Part shown: in pieces, positions 26,610-39,453 of the stretch | Layout of the letters: each line of letters starts with the position of its first letter | Position numbering within the stretch: position 1 is the first letter of the stretch | Assembly: GCA_015039365.1 (NCBI GenBank) | Contig: WION01000062.1 | Span: 62,001-126,000 of the forward strand | From: Amanita rubescens | Taxonomy: Eukaryota; Basidiomycota; Agaricomycetes; Agaricales; Amanitaceae | Length of the DNA: 64,000 bases | Reading direction: 5' to 3' | Made by a program: the position numbers and the translations under genes | Notes under the pieces: generated by a model | What the model was told of the DNA's origin: nothing | The model's input: the letters and a program-made list of their open reading frames with translations, nothing else | The model's database searches: none

Positions 26610-27825
26610 CGTTTCTGAAGCATTCACGAAGCCGTTGTCGGCAGAGACATGTCCAATGAACCTTTCGCCACCTCTGAACAGCTTCGATTACAACGATGAT
26701 ACTCCACCGCAGATTTATCAACAGGGTTAGGGCGCTCCTCAGCACTCTCTATTGATCATGCTGAATAGTGCACTAGGTCCAGTTGTCTTGGATTCATCGC
26801 CCAATACTTACGGCGTTTTTACTATTTGTCCATTTAATGTCGAAACCATTCGTATGATATTCATCGCTTCCAAGGATCCTTTGAAGAAGAAAAAACTAAT
26901 TCAACCGTAGCTTTATACCTGCAGATCGGTGGTAAATGGTTCTTCGATAGCACCATCAAACCTCACATCTTGAACGTCAATGTTACCTATAACAGTACTG
27001 GCTTTGTCACCCTCGAACCTCTGCTTCAAACATCGACAAATCCTGCTATCAATACCTCGAGCGTAATTTCTACTATAATATCGGCTTTAACATACCATTT
27101 ATATATCGCCCAAGCCCCGGATATGAATCTTGCCGTTGAAGGGATATTTGGCGCGTACAACACCTATCCGTCGTCAGGAGTCGGCGATTATGAACCACTG
27201 GCTGGCTTGGTGGTACGTTGGTCATTCTCTGTGATTTCTCGTGATTCATTAGCTTGGACAAATCAGGCCGCTTACATTCGAGGCGTGATCGAAGATGAGG
27301 CCACGGTACGTTAAATGAATAGACATTATGAGAGTTGAAAATAGACCCATGCCACAGAACCTGCGCTATGAACTGCCTAATTGGGTCCCTGAAGTGCCCC
27401 AGCAGCCGGTTCCGGTGATGATATACGAAACGTTCGTGTTTTGGGGTCCAGCCAGTCCGAAGCATAAACTGCTTGTTGTGGCCGCTCCTTTGTTGATCAT
27501 GCTTTCCACCATCGTCATCCTCTTAGTCGCATTTTACTGCGCGTGGTCAAGGCATTGGACGGAGAGCAACATGTCGTTCGATTCAATGTCCATTATTCAC
27601 CTGGTCATTGCGTCAAGTATTGGGGAAGTGCAACTCGGGAGTCTAGATTTCACAGGATATAACGCGAAGGGGGTATATGACAAGGCCCAGAATTTTAGAT
27701 GCAGGCTTTCTGCGCTAGATGCACGAGGTAGAGAACCTTTGCAAAATGGAAAACTAAAGTACTCCAAAAACACTCCTGGGCGCTCCGAATTGCCTTTAAC
27801 GCCTCTTGGGACGAGTCGAAGTTGA
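26610..27825 (+). pseudogene. 5'-truncated copy of a multi-exon membrane-protein family
   Basis: Matches the C-terminal half of the gene at 46163-48554. Exons read: about 26610-26730 (CPMNLSPPLNSFDYNDDTPP), 26779-26850 (VVLDSSPNTYGVFTICPFN), 26910-27212 (LNVNVTYNSTGFVTLEPL), a short exon near 27269-27306 (AAYIRGVIEDEAT) and 27358-27825 (NLRYELPNWVPEV; a membrane segment VVAAPLLIMLSTIVILLVAF; then a long hydrophilic tail). Introns show good GT/AG ends and the same phases as the 46-kb gene. The N-terminal half, with its own membrane segments, is absent and a stop lies in frame upstream. It is therefore a fragment, or a gene whose 5' end I could not find. Confidence 0.6.
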
Positions 27826-28183
27826 TGAGCAGTAGTTGGCTTGAATATACCACCGCTCCTGTATTATTCTTTTTCCTATGCTATCGTTTGCAGCGTAATG
27901 AGAGTTTAAATATAGATTTTTTTTTTTCATCTCCCGAAGGCTGTATCGTTACGTTACGCTGGTCATCGGAGCTGCTCGGAGCTGTGCTGAGCTGTTATAC
28001 GTTGTTTCTTCACATAGACCGCACGCAGTCTCATCAGCGCTCGTCATGATTTTAAATAAATCTGCAATTCAGTTGAAGTTATTTATATAAGACTTACAGT
28101 CAACAACAAGCATGAAACATTCCCGTAGATTCATTATCACGTCACAGACATCAATGGTTATGGCTTGACACGCCCCAGGAAGC
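27826..28183. other. Intergenic region
   Basis: No gene seen. A T-run near 27919-27929 is the main feature. The region is shared between convergent 3' ends of the membrane-family copy and the HNH gene. Confidence 0.5.
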
Positions 28184-29353
28184 TCAGTTAGAGGACGGAG
28201 TTTGAACCGAGTCCTTCAGTCCCGCTCGCGATCTATGAGCCATCTCGAACTCCAAGTGTCCTTGACCCAATTTTCCGCCCCACATGTCCGACCTCCCCAG
28301 ATCTATTATACCATCGCCGAGCGCTTCCTCAAAGTCCCAAAAGGGCTCATCTACACCTTTCATATTCTTCAAGACACATTGAAGAAAATGGTCACGGAAT
28401 AGCTCGTCAAGGGGCCGCAAATTGGGATCGGTGATGTGATCGAGTTTGAGAACCTTTCCAGCGATTGTATCAAAACCGGGAACGAACGGAATGACTACAT
28501 GCCCGCGCTGTCGGAAAAAAAAGTTACAACTGATACTGTGGATAGATGAAAAATGCAAACGTCTGGATGGACGGCAAACATGTAGCCGTCCCATGCATTA
28601 TGCAGATCGCTTCGAAGGAAGATCGCATTCTGAATCGAGTCGATCTTGGTGGGACCGCCGAGGTCGAGAAGAGGCGCGGAATCCGTGATAAGATTGGGAT
28701 AGCCTTTGTTGACCCACTGGATACCGGGTGTTAGCTTATAGAGAATGAAAGGGTCGTAGACGAGACGACGTACGTCAACCTCATGTACGGGAGGGAAAAT
28801 ATGGGTAGCCTTGAAACGACTATAGTCATGCCGAACAACATATTCACGGGATATGAGGCAGCAAGGGTCACGGTTGCGTGTACGTTCTTGGTAGGCTAAT
28901 ATCTGCGGAGAACCAATCAACTATATGCGCCTTGTTGGGGTGTGCGGCGTACCGCTGAAGGAGTGTTGAAGATGGTTGGATGGCGGATACGAGCCGAAAG
29001 GGGTCTCAAACCTACGGGGATAGGAGAACCATCTACAAGAAATCATGGGGCGTCCTGATAACTGAGAGTCGTTAGATACCTGGTCGAAGAAGGATATATG
29101 TTCCAGGGTCAGGGAATTCTTGGTTTGGAGGGAAAAGCGCCCCTCTTCTCCCGGGCGAGTTTTCGTTGTATTTGAAAACCGCCCAGTCATCCTCGGTGGA
29201 AATAACCGCGCGCAGGCATCCGTAGAAAAGTTCCCAGTCGATGAGGCCGTACTGCCAGAAGCCTAAATGAACGAAAGAGGATTGAAGCCTGTTCCAATTC
29301 TATAGCTTACTGGACAAAATGTTGCCATCAAAATCACGAACGATGACGTCCAT
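28184..29353 (-). CDS. HNH nuclease domain protein
   Basis: Five exons: 29311-29353, 29080-29262, 28953-29032, 28561-28902, 28184-28507. Introns are 47-53 nt and phases agree throughout. The product is 323 aa. The N-terminal half (MDVIVRDFDGNILS on) is family-specific. The HNH core lies at about 112-215: a cysteine pair (NRDPCCLISREYV), a first His in KATHIFPPVHEV, then IQNAIFLRSDLHNAWDGYMF with the Asn and second His. The C-terminal 100 residues are acidic and tryptophan-containing. This fits the HNH_2-type proteins common in basidiomycetes, whose role is not established. Binding of a metal and nucleic-acid cleavage is the family expectation. It shares a 68-bp upstream region with NOP9. Confidence 0.85.
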
Positions 29354-29421
29354 GGTGGAAAGCAAGTATGCGTGGGAATATTCATTTCCTAATCCGTTCC
29401 CTTGATCTCCCTTACCAAAAA
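29354..29421. promoter_or_regulatory. 68-bp divergent promoter between HNH gene and NOP9
   Basis: The start codons of the two genes are only 68 bp apart on opposite strands. No TATA box is evident. The 5' UTRs must be very short or overlap. Confidence 0.6.
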
Positions 29422-32390
29422 ATGCCCAGGGAAAACCGAAAACGAGGAAAGAAACACAAGAAAAAGCCTACGGACGCAGAAAACGGAGAGATCTACGACA
29501 GCACTCGTCATGAAGCGCAATCTCCAATTGTAACTCAAGGCGGACCGTCGTGGATGAAACTCGCTGAACCTAGCGCACACAACGCCGAAGCCCCATACGG
29601 TTACGTCGACAACGACGTCAAAGCCTATTTCAGAACTGTCGATATTCAAATTAGACAATGGCAAGAAAACCAGTGGGAGCGGGAGGAAGGAGACGTAGAC
29701 GATGTCAAAGATTCAAACGACGGTCAGTATTCGAATTTTTACACTTCTCGCGCTGTCTAACGTATGGCCAGAGCGCCGCCTGTTCTTCGTTGCCGCATTG
29801 TCAGAAATGACTGGTAAAGAAAAACAACTGGCCACGGATCCAGACTGTTCCGTCGTCCTAGAACGGATGATTCATTCGATGGACGAGTTTGTGCTTAGAG
29901 TGTTCTTTGATAGTTTGGCTGGTTCGTGAGTCGTTATCTACGCATCGATTGTAAATTTGAGCTAATGTATTTTCCCCATTCAGCTTTGAGACGTTGTCGA
30001 TGCATCGTTTTGCCTCTCATGTGTGCCAAACGATGTTTACTCTTGCGAAGGATACTGGTCTCTAGAGAGGTTAGTCCTACCGGATTTTGCGTCAGCTTGG
30101 TTGCTCAGTGCATTCTCGCTTCTCAAAGATGCGTGGTAGGTTGCCTGAACCGCAGGAGAATTCCGAACATGGCGAACTGCGAACCATGACACAGCTTATC
30201 CTGGATATATGCGAGGTAGTATTTTTTTTTTCATTCAAGGGGCGCTCTAACCACAACATTTTGCTACAGGAACTCCTCCCGTCGATTGGCCATCTCATCA
30301 CAGATCCGTTTGCGTCGCATGTTGTCCGAAGCCTGCTCGTGTTGCTATCTCCAACTCTTTCCCCAAGCGATCTCCCTTCCGTCGCATCCTCCGTTCGCTC
30401 TAAGAAGAGCAAGAAATGGAAAGACAAACAAGGCTTAATGACTTCAGTATTCACCAAGGATACTGGAAAGGGCAAAGGGCTTTCTATCGCTGCTGTTCCT
30501 CCTACGTTCGGAGAAGCAGCTCGACGCCTGGTTGGATCTGTAAGACGAGAGTTAAATGATAACGAAGTCCGCGCGCTCGCTGCAAATAAAGCAGCGAGCC
30601 CCGCGTTGAAAGTGGGTTCATCATCAGCGCGATTTCTAAACCTCATTCACTTTGTTTATAGATGCTGATTGAGATTGAAGCTGATCACGATATAGCAGCC
30701 AAATCAAGTTCACTGATGGATACCGTGCTGATGGGAACAGTTTCTTCTTGCCGTGTGTCCTTCGCGCTTTTCCAACCCTAAATAACTGACGTATCCTTGT
30801 TTTCCAGTAGAAGACGAATCTCTAACTTTGGTTGAACCTTCTGACTTTGTCGTTACCTTACTGAGAGACGCAGCGTCTTCCCACCTCCTGGAGACCATCA
30901 TCGCACGTTGTCCGGATCATGTTTTCGCTGTTCTATGGACAACTTATTTCTCAAGTAATCTACCAAAGCTAGCTGTTCATCCAGTGGCCAACTTTGTCGT
31001 CTCCAGAGCTGTAGGCCGAGTCTCGTCCACTCAGCTAAGGGAGGCGTTCGAGAAACTCGGTAGCTCATGGGATAAACTGCTCCGTAGGTAGTTTCTCTTT
31101 GATATATCATTTAGCTCATAATCTTTTCAGAGTCGATGCGTATTCCAGTTCTGAAAGCATTGGTAGAACGAGCCTCAAAAGTTCAATCTTGCGAGGACAT
31201 TGCCCAAGAGGTCAGTCTCATGATAACGCTAGCTCCGTATCCACTCAAGCTATCCCGCAGGCGGTTTTCTCTGCTTTTCAACTTACGAGTGCAGAAGCAA
31301 GGATGCAACTTATTCCTTGTGTCCTGCACTTAACGACATACGATGTATGATAATGTGACATTATATTACAATACCGTGCTAATTGACGACGTAAGGGTCA
31401 TATAGCGAAAAGATCAGAACCAGCCGATAAAGGAAACGCTTCTCAAACATCTCGACAGTGGAAAAGTGGCCCAAAGGCGATGGAACAGACCAACCACGGT
31501 TCACAACTCCTTCAGGCGCTGCTCCAATTATCAAAGCCGCATAACGAGGCCGTGATCGACAGGTGATTCAAAATTTTATTGATCTATTTCTTTGGCTTAG
31601 TCATCAGTCTTGCTTCTATGACGGTTGAGGAACGTATAAAGCTAGCCCACAATGTTTATGGTTCTCGCATTTTCGATGTGCTGCTATCTTCGCCATCCAT
31701 CGCTCCAAAAGCAAAGCGAAAGATTGTTTTGGATTTCATAGGAAGTTACCATCTCTTAGTAGATGATCGGATAGGCAGTCATATTGTTGACCGGTGTTGG
31801 GAGTATGCAGATACGTATCTCAAAGTACGTGCCCATCTAAGATCTTTGTCCAAGCTGTCATTGACGAATACGTTCTAGGAAAAAATTGCGAGGTCATTGA
31901 TTCCTCACGATAAAGACCTTGCAACTTCGTATTTTGGACGATTCTTTGTTCGTAACTTAAATCTTCAAATGCTCCAGCGTCGTCCGGACGAGTGGCGGAC
32001 CACGCAAACGGAACGAAAAAAACAAAAGGAAGCACAGGCAAATACGGTCGTAGAGGCCGTAACCGCCCCGGCACCCGCTACAGAATCGAAAAAGGAAGAA
32101 GAGGTGGTGAGCAGCGGATCGCCTCCCGGAGAAAGGAAAAAGATGCAAAGAAGGCCAACAAGCGTAAACGGCACTCACGCGAGGACGAGATTGATTCCTT
32201 GTTTGACTCGAAGATCGGCAAGAAGGTTAGAAGGGCTGCTTTGAACAGCGAGGGTTCTAACGAGCAGGGTGGTACCGCTCATCCAGAGGACGTAGACGTA
32301 ACCTTGCAGAGCGTTTTGGGGGCGATTAAAGGCGCGCCCGATCATGAGGGTCACCGAAAGAAGAAAAGGAAACCTAAACTCGAGAAATAA
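29422..32390 (+). CDS. NOP9: Nucleolar protein 9 (Pumilio-type repeat protein, 18S rRNA maturation)
   Basis: About eleven or twelve exons. Start [15 protein letters not shown] is typical for NOP9; exon 1 ends at 29722 (GTCAGT). Pumilio-like repeats follow: [128 protein letters not shown]. The lysine-rich C-terminus contains [19 protein letters not shown]9 binds pre-rRNA in the nucleolus and is needed for 40S subunit maturation. Two joins are unusual: an intron near 30051 needs a GTCTCT donor to avoid a TAG, and a 44-nt intron near 32107-32150 (GTGAGC...AAAG) is needed to reach the C-terminal frame. Otherwise all frames join cleanly. Confidence 0.9.
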
Positions 32391-32967
32391 ACTCGGATCA
32401 AGGTACGATCGAGTACTATCTGTTGGTTTCAAACCATCTCACTGTTATTAGAGCACTTCTTACTTTCGCGATTGAGGAATGATATATGGGGTTTAACTCA
32501 TTTGGTTGCGAGCAGTGTCGCGAGCACGTGGCTGCATGGATGACCAGACGTGAAGCAAAAACAAACCATCGTTCCACATACCAACTAAATGATGAAGGTG
32601 TCGATCGCACTTGGCCACCATCAATTGAATATAAATCCTTTATTTATTGTTCGTCTTAACCCATGTTTGCGGCATGTTACCAAAACTTTGACAATATTTA
32701 TGACCACAACATATTCTGTGTGTTCCAAATCAACCACTTGGAAATTTTTGAATTGACGACTCGACTATCCTGCTCACTTAATACACGTTTCAAGTTTAAT
32801 TTGGGTCAGAACACGATGCTAATGATGACCAAGCCCGCCAACATCGTGAACAATCCCAGTACCCATATTTTTGTTATTCTAACGCAGTTATATGAGCGGA
32901 GATTATCAGCTGGAGATGAATTTCAATTATGAATACAAAGCACAGATAAATGCGGAACCGAGGACAT
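32391..32967. other. Intergenic region between NOP9 and transporter 1
   Basis: Convergent 3' flanks, AT-rich. No gene or repeat supported. Confidence 0.5.
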
Positions 32968-35501
32968 TTAGATCATGTACCGGAAAGTGGGTGCTCTGTC
33001 GCCTAATCTCTTGATCTCCGCCGCACTCAACTTTTCCCCGCGTTCCAGCATTCCTTGAAGTATCCGTTCGCGCCTTTGGTTAATCATCGTGTAGATGATC
33101 ACCGTGAGCGGGACGCAAACAATCCCAAATCCAACAAACATCATTGTTAATCCCTCTGTTTGCGTGTTACACGGGTAACTAAGGTAGGCGCGATAACGTA
33201 CCGCCAAGAATATATCGTGGGGCATCCCGGGCAGGGAACATATTTGCCGCAAACATTCCACAGAAGTTCCCTATGCCAATTTGGATGCCCATGCCCATCC
33301 CACGCTTATACTGGCCGGCAAGATTGTTTCCAAGCCTGCGTTGCGTTAAGTTATTGCGAAAGGACACCATCAATACATACCAGGCAATCATACCCGCAAG
33401 TGACGTGAAAGCACCCACTGCAATCCAATAACAGCCAAAATACTTGACCCCATTTGGAGTGTTAGCCATATTGATTGAAATGCCGACGAGCATGAGAAGT
33501 AGGCCAGCGAAGATGAATGGCGAGCGCAGTCTTAATCTATCCGAAACAAGAGAGGTGGCAACGACCACGATAGCTGTATCCATCGTGAGTTGCTGGACCT
33601 TAAATGTTTGAAGAGATACTTACAACCAAGGACAAAGGGCGGAATGGTAAGTAGTTGGCTTACAGGAACCGAGTAACCAAAGCTAAATGTGCACACGTAT
33701 TAGGCCATAAAATATAAGATGCTCACTGAACTTACTTGTGGATGATCGTCCTGCGCGATTTGTGGAAAGCGTGTCAGACAACAGTGAAACTCGCTTGTCT
33801 GAGACTATACATACGGAATAAAAAACGTGAAAGCATAGACTGTTGATAGTCAGATATTCAAGGCTTCGAACGAAATCCCAAACTCACTGGGTGTGGCAAC
33901 GCTCATGAAGATGAGAATGTGCACCCAAATCTACGGGTCACATAATAATTGATCATCATAGTCACGAGAGCCACTGTCATACCTGCCAATCCGTAACTAC
34001 GGCCCAAAAATGTCGTAATTCCAAGTGTTCCTCTTCTCCAACCCTGGCGTGCTCAAATTCTTTTTCGTCTTAGCGCGGAGAACAGCAGGCATCTCAAGCA
34101 CGCACGTAGTTGGTAAACAATAAAAGCTCGTTCTTCTGGGGAAATAAATTTGGCCGTTATGGGATAATCTACAACGACTGATACCCGTCATTTGTACTGC
34201 GCTTGGATGCAAAGAAAGTTCGTACCGAAAAGTGAGATAATCCCAAGAACAACTGTCGCTGTTCCCTCTAATATCTGCAAACTAACATTAACATATATCG
34301 CAAATAAACCTGTTGGAAAGTATTACTTACGAAAATCCATGACCAGGCGAGGCGACCTCCATCGCCTGACATGTAGCCTATAGCATAGGCTAACAAACCC
34401 GAAAACGCCCCTGCAAGAGACGCTGCAGCAAAGAATATGCTAATCCTAGTTTGCAATTTGTGACGTGGGTACCAAAACGTCAAGCTTATGGAATGGTTAA
34501 GTGGCGAAAATGACGCAGAGTCCTTAAGCGCACTAGTATGAGATCCCTGGAAATAAGCCTGCTTCGGCTACACCAAGGGCTACGCGAGTGCCAAGTAGTT
34601 GAGGATAGCTACGCAAAGATTAGATAGAGAGCTAACCACATATCGACTCTCATACTTTCGGACCAGACCCATTGACACCCTGTCGAGTTATATCTCAGTA
34701 CGCTAGCAAATGATGTTGGACAAATGCGAACATGACAATTCCCCACACAATCTGTAATAAAGATATCCTGTAAAATCATTATACCCAAGAAGCTGTGTAA
34801 CACGTACCGTAATTCCAGGTAGCCATCTGAAAACCATAACAAGATCAAAAGGTCTTATCAAACGCAAAAATTCACGTCTTTCTCACCTTGATGGGCGAAA
34901 CTTCTTGAGGAAGATGCTGTGATGACATTGGTTACGTGTAAACATCGATTTAAATACGCGGCACACTTTGCTGGACATTCCAAAATGCAGTAGGGCTGGA
35001 TAGAATTGTCAACGAGTTGGGTGTCATGAAGATATTACTTGCAATGAAAAACATCGTCTATTGAATGTATTGATCAGATTGCTGAAAATCTAGTCATGTA
35101 TCACGGAACGCACCAACGCAATGTTAAAGTCATTTCCCGTCATTCCAAGTGAAGCTTCGAGTCCATCCAATCTCGCATTTGCTGCCATGTTTGAGAATGT
35201 CGAATATGGGTATTGGAAAAGCGAACAAACCGATATTGGCTAAAAAAACAGTGGAAATGTTAATATGTAGAAGTTGGAGTGACAGTAAGACGACAGCACA
35301 TCTATCCATGTACGACATAAGGTACATTAGCGACAAGATCGGGAGCAATCGCATGTCAAGTTTTGACCATAATTTCTCTTGCTCTTCAAGTGTCAGTTGC
35401 GGCGGCGCAGGCAGTGTTTGATCACCCAGAGACGCGGACTTGTCTAAATAAGCCGTGACTACAGTGTTGGGGTTAGCAAAGGCGTCCTTTCCGTTGGACA
35501 T
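32968..35501 (-). CDS. Major facilitator transporter, DAL5/anion:cation symporter type (copy 1)
   Basis: Many short exons. The N-terminus has KLDMRLLPILSLMYLMSYMDR, the first membrane helix and DR motif of the allantoate permease (DAL5) family. The next exons give NARLDGLEASLGMTGNDFNI. Further on are LTFWYPRHKLQTRISIFF, helix ASLAGAFSGLLAYAIGYMSG, helices at 33179-33583 (FIFAGLLLMLVGISINM) and a C-terminus EKLSAAEIKRLGDRAPTFRY. Family members import small organic anions (allantoate, vitamins, tartrate); the substrate cannot be read here. It is followed by a closely similar gene in the same orientation. I did not trace every exon, so a defect cannot be ruled out. Confidence 0.8.
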
Positions 35502-36902
35502 TGCGAAGAGGAGAAAACCGAATAGTCATCCTGGCGGCCCGCCATATATATACTTCATTGCTCTGTTTACGGCATATATATACTTTCAGGATCAATGGTT
35601 CGCCGTCGGGGCTTGTGACCATGCTGCGCGTTTAAAATCAGAAAGTGAAGGGCTCAAAATAAAATGGATCAGCACTAAAATGGATCACTTGAGCATTCCT
35701 CTCACGTATTACATGTCTCAAGCTCCAAGGAAAGGAAGTGGATGAGGACTGCGCGTATTTCAAGTCGCATATTACCACATCATGGACTGATCCTCGGAGA
35801 CCATGCTCGTCAAGAGGACGTAATAAGGATGCACTGTGACAGTTGTCACGCACTCGTCACACCTTTAAAAGCCATTGGCATCGATCGAATCAGTGCCGCG
35901 ACTCTTTCATCTGCTAGAGGCAGGAAAGTACGCAAAACAGTCTCCTCAAACCGTTATATGCCACGGACTAGAGACAGAGGCCGGTATGAATGCGCAAATC
36001 AACTGCACGGCAAAGTTCCGAGTCGTTACCGTCAATAACGTCCAGTAAGTAAGCGTTTTGGCACCGAAGACTAGCCACCGAATCCCCGCCTGGAGACAAA
36101 GCAATCCTTGTCGCATAGGCATTGCAGCAATAACAGATAACACCAAATCGCCGCACATCGCTCATCTGTGGGCGTGGGTTGATATATATGAAGCAAAACG
36201 CGAGACCAAGAATATAGCGGTACCCGCCACCGCTCGTCTTGAGTTCGATACGTGTTGGAGGCAAAGTTCTGCCATTGAAGTTTTTAGCTCCTGTTTGAAC
36301 GGCTAAGCGTGTTTGTGTTTACCAGTTATCGACTCCACCGTACTTTCAACAATGCCAGGAGGCGCGGTATAGGTCCAGTCCAATAAAAGTGAAGGAACGC
36401 AGCCTGGATTTATCCGAGCATCTGGGGTACGCTCAATCTCAATTATTAACCATCCAACTGTGGAAGTTGAGCAATCTCGCAATGCGGCGGTGGCGCTTGA
36501 TGCGCCCACGCGCCTCGGACCTTCCTTATATGGACAGTTTCCTTATACGGTAGGCAGTCTTGCCTTTCAGTTCTACCGTCGTACGTTCCTATTCTTCCCA
36601 TTTGCTTCCGCCCGTCTGTGGCTTGGTACTATACAGTTTATTCTATGTGCTGCGCACATTCGTACATCCCACCTCAGTTTGCGTCTCCCGCATCTGAGGT
36701 GAGTAGGATCTTTATTTCACTCTTATTATACTTTATACTTATATTACCTACTAGCTTCTCGTGATCGCTATAGGTATATACTAAATATAGTTTGCGTCTC
36801 CCGCATCTGAGCTTCTCGCTTCATAGTAGGACATGGAATCAATTCATCTGCATTCTTTCGCGCATCCATAATAGTACAAATTGTTAGTATGCCATTCATT
36901 CG
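35502..36902. other. Intergenic region between the two transporters
   Basis: About 1.4 kb with no supported gene. A short direct repeat (GTTTGCGTCTCCCGCATCTGAG) appears near 36678 and 36790. The left part holds the promoter of transporter 1. Confidence 0.45.
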
Positions 36903-39453
36903 TCAAATCATATATTTGAACGTAGGAGACCGATCACCAAGACTCTTAATCTCCTCAGGGCTTAACCGCTCTCCACGCTCTCGCATCTCTCTCAGTACCC
37001 CTTCGCGTTGTTGGTTGGCCCTCTGATACGCGACAACTGTGATAGGTATGGTCCAAAGACCAATAGCGACGAACGTGATGGAAGTGCCATCTGCGATACG
37101 CGGTAAGAATTAGATGTTAGAGGCGGGAATAGAGGCGACGTACGGCCAATGAGATATCGCGGAGAGTCCTGAGTGTTGTAAATAAGGGACGCTATTATCC
37201 CGCCGATGTTTGCGATGCTGATCTGAATAGCCATGCCGACGCAGCGTTTGGACTGACCACAGAGATTATTTCCGAGCCTTCTCATTATCATTAGCTTGCA
37301 CCAGTCCAAGACCAGAAGTCAACACGCACCACGCAATGATACCTGGAACCACACCATACGTCCCCGATACAATTGCAAAAGTGCCCATGTACTTCATCTT
37401 GACAGGCAAATCCATGATATTCATCGAAAGGCCCATGAATGCGGTAACGAGACCACCGAAGATGAAAGGATATCGCGTCTTTAACTTGTCCGAGTAATAC
37501 CCCGTGGTATAGACCGCGATGGCTAGATTGCCGTAAATTCCAAGGTCAGACTCGACAAATAGATACGTACTGCCTACGACGTAGGGTGGAACGGTGAGCA
37601 ATTGACTAATTGGGGTGGAAAAACCAAAGCTTATCCAAGTAAGGGTTAGGAGAGAGACAATACGCCACAAAAACCGCAGCTTACTCTTTGATGATGGATC
37701 TGCCCATTAGAGGCAATTAGACGATGTAACGGTGCCATATCATTAGCACGATACGTACGGAAGGAAAAACGTGATCCCATATACTACAGATTCAGGCATT
37801 ACAAAAAGCAAACAGGAACAGAGAAAGTGCTTACGAGGGACCGCGGCACATAGCAGAATGAGACCCTGTACCCAAACCTTGAAATGGGGTAAAGAACGAA
37901 AAACACTGCTCCTGAAAACGACACGTACTTGCCAATCAGAGAGCGCGGCCCAAAGGTGTCGCGCCTCCAACTGCTCCTCTTCTCCAATTCCAGCGGTGTC
38001 TTGTTCTATTCAGCGTCAGTCGATATCAAGAATCACGGGGAAACAAAAGATAACTCACTTTTTCGGTGAATGACGAATGCGCGTTGTTCAGCCGTAAGAA
38101 ACTTTGCCGATGAGGGAGTATCCACGATGACTGATACATCCTTTAACGCGCATTTAATAAGGAGCTTGAGGGAGCTTACCAAAGTTTGCGACAATGCCAA
38201 CGATAAATGTCATTATTCCTTCAAGTATCTTATTGGGCGTTAGCTTATGTACATATCAAAAACAAAACGACATACAAAGATCCATGACCAGCCGAGAAGG
38301 CCCCCAAGACCTGACATGAAGCCGATACCATACGCGAGCAATCCGGAGAAAGCGCCGGCAAGTGAAGCGGAACCATAGAACAAGCTGATGCGAAGTTGCA
38401 GCTTATCGCGTGGATACCAAAAGGTTAAGCTAATAGCATTGTTAAGCAGAGCGGCCTGGAAAGTGCGCAAACCTACTAGTACGCCATACCCGGAAATAAA
38501 CCTGCTTCTAGCGCCCCAAGCATGACGCGATTGAGGACTAGCATGGTAAAGCTATATTCAAATGAGAAAAATTCATGTTAGAAGACTGCCTTGGGGACTT
38601 ACAACTTAGATAATCCCATGAACACCCTATCCAGGCAAATTATGAAGAAGGCCAAAAAGCGAGAAGAGGAAAACAAACAGGGTCACGCCTAGGCTCGTCT
38701 GCAGAAGAATCAGCCGTTAGTCCGTGCTCAGCTAGCGGTCAACGAGGCGTACCGTTAAAAACGGCAACCATCTGATTAATAAGTGTTGAGATTACAAGAC
38801 GCGCATGAATGAGCAGTTGTCATACCTGGATGGGCGAAATTTCCGGAAGCAAGAGGCTGCAAAACCATTTTTTAGGGTAGCCGAAAAGGAGAATTTCACA
38901 ACTTACTTTGAAGGGCTTTCGAAGAGCATATAAGGCTATAATCACTCCATTAGAAAAGAGGGGCCATCCATTGCCGGTATCAACGACGTACAATGAAGAA
39001 TACCAACTATGACAAAGAGATTATTATTAAAAATGCCGACATGCATACAGGTGCCGACTTACCAACGCGATGTTAAAGTCATAACCCTTGAGGCGAAGTT
39101 GAGTATCCAGGCCCTCCAATCTCGCATTGCCTAATGGACCTTATAGGCGGAGTCACATAGTGGCAGCGCGCAAAGTAACACACCGATATTCCCTTCCAAA
39201 GACATGAGTTTCAAAACCAACAAAGGCTGGAAAACAACGCATCACCTCTGTCCATGTAAGCCATAAGGAATATGAACGCCAATATAGGAAGCAGTCGAAG
39301 GTCCATCTTCCTCCATAGTTTGCTTTCTTGCGCCGGGGTCAGTTCCGGGGGCGAAAGTAACGTCGTCCCGTTGTTGACAGTGGTTCCTAGAACAGCCAGC
39401 TCGACGACATCAACAGTCACTAAGGTCTTTCTCGTTCTCCATTCCAGATACAC
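36903..39453 (-). CDS. Major facilitator transporter, DAL5 type (copy 2)
   Basis: Tandem paralogue of the gene at 32968. Shared landmarks in order: KMDLRLLPILAFIFLMAYMDR, LTFWYPRDKLQLRISLFY, ASLAGAFSGLLAYGIGFMSG, TPISQLLTVPPYVV, TRYPFIFGGLVTAFMGLSMN, RLGNNLCGQSKRCVGMAIQI, and a C-terminus ERLSPEEIKSLGDRSPTFKY. The stop is TGA at 36903-36905. The plasma membrane is the expected site and the substrate is unknown. The N-terminal 25 residues differ from copy 1 and the start (ATG at 39453) is uncertain. Introns are short; not every join was verified. Confidence 0.78.

Noticed and set aside
32391..32967. tRNA or other RNA gene in AT-rich gaps
   Set aside because: I looked for cloverleaf-like arms and A/B box words here and in other gaps and saw none I could defend.
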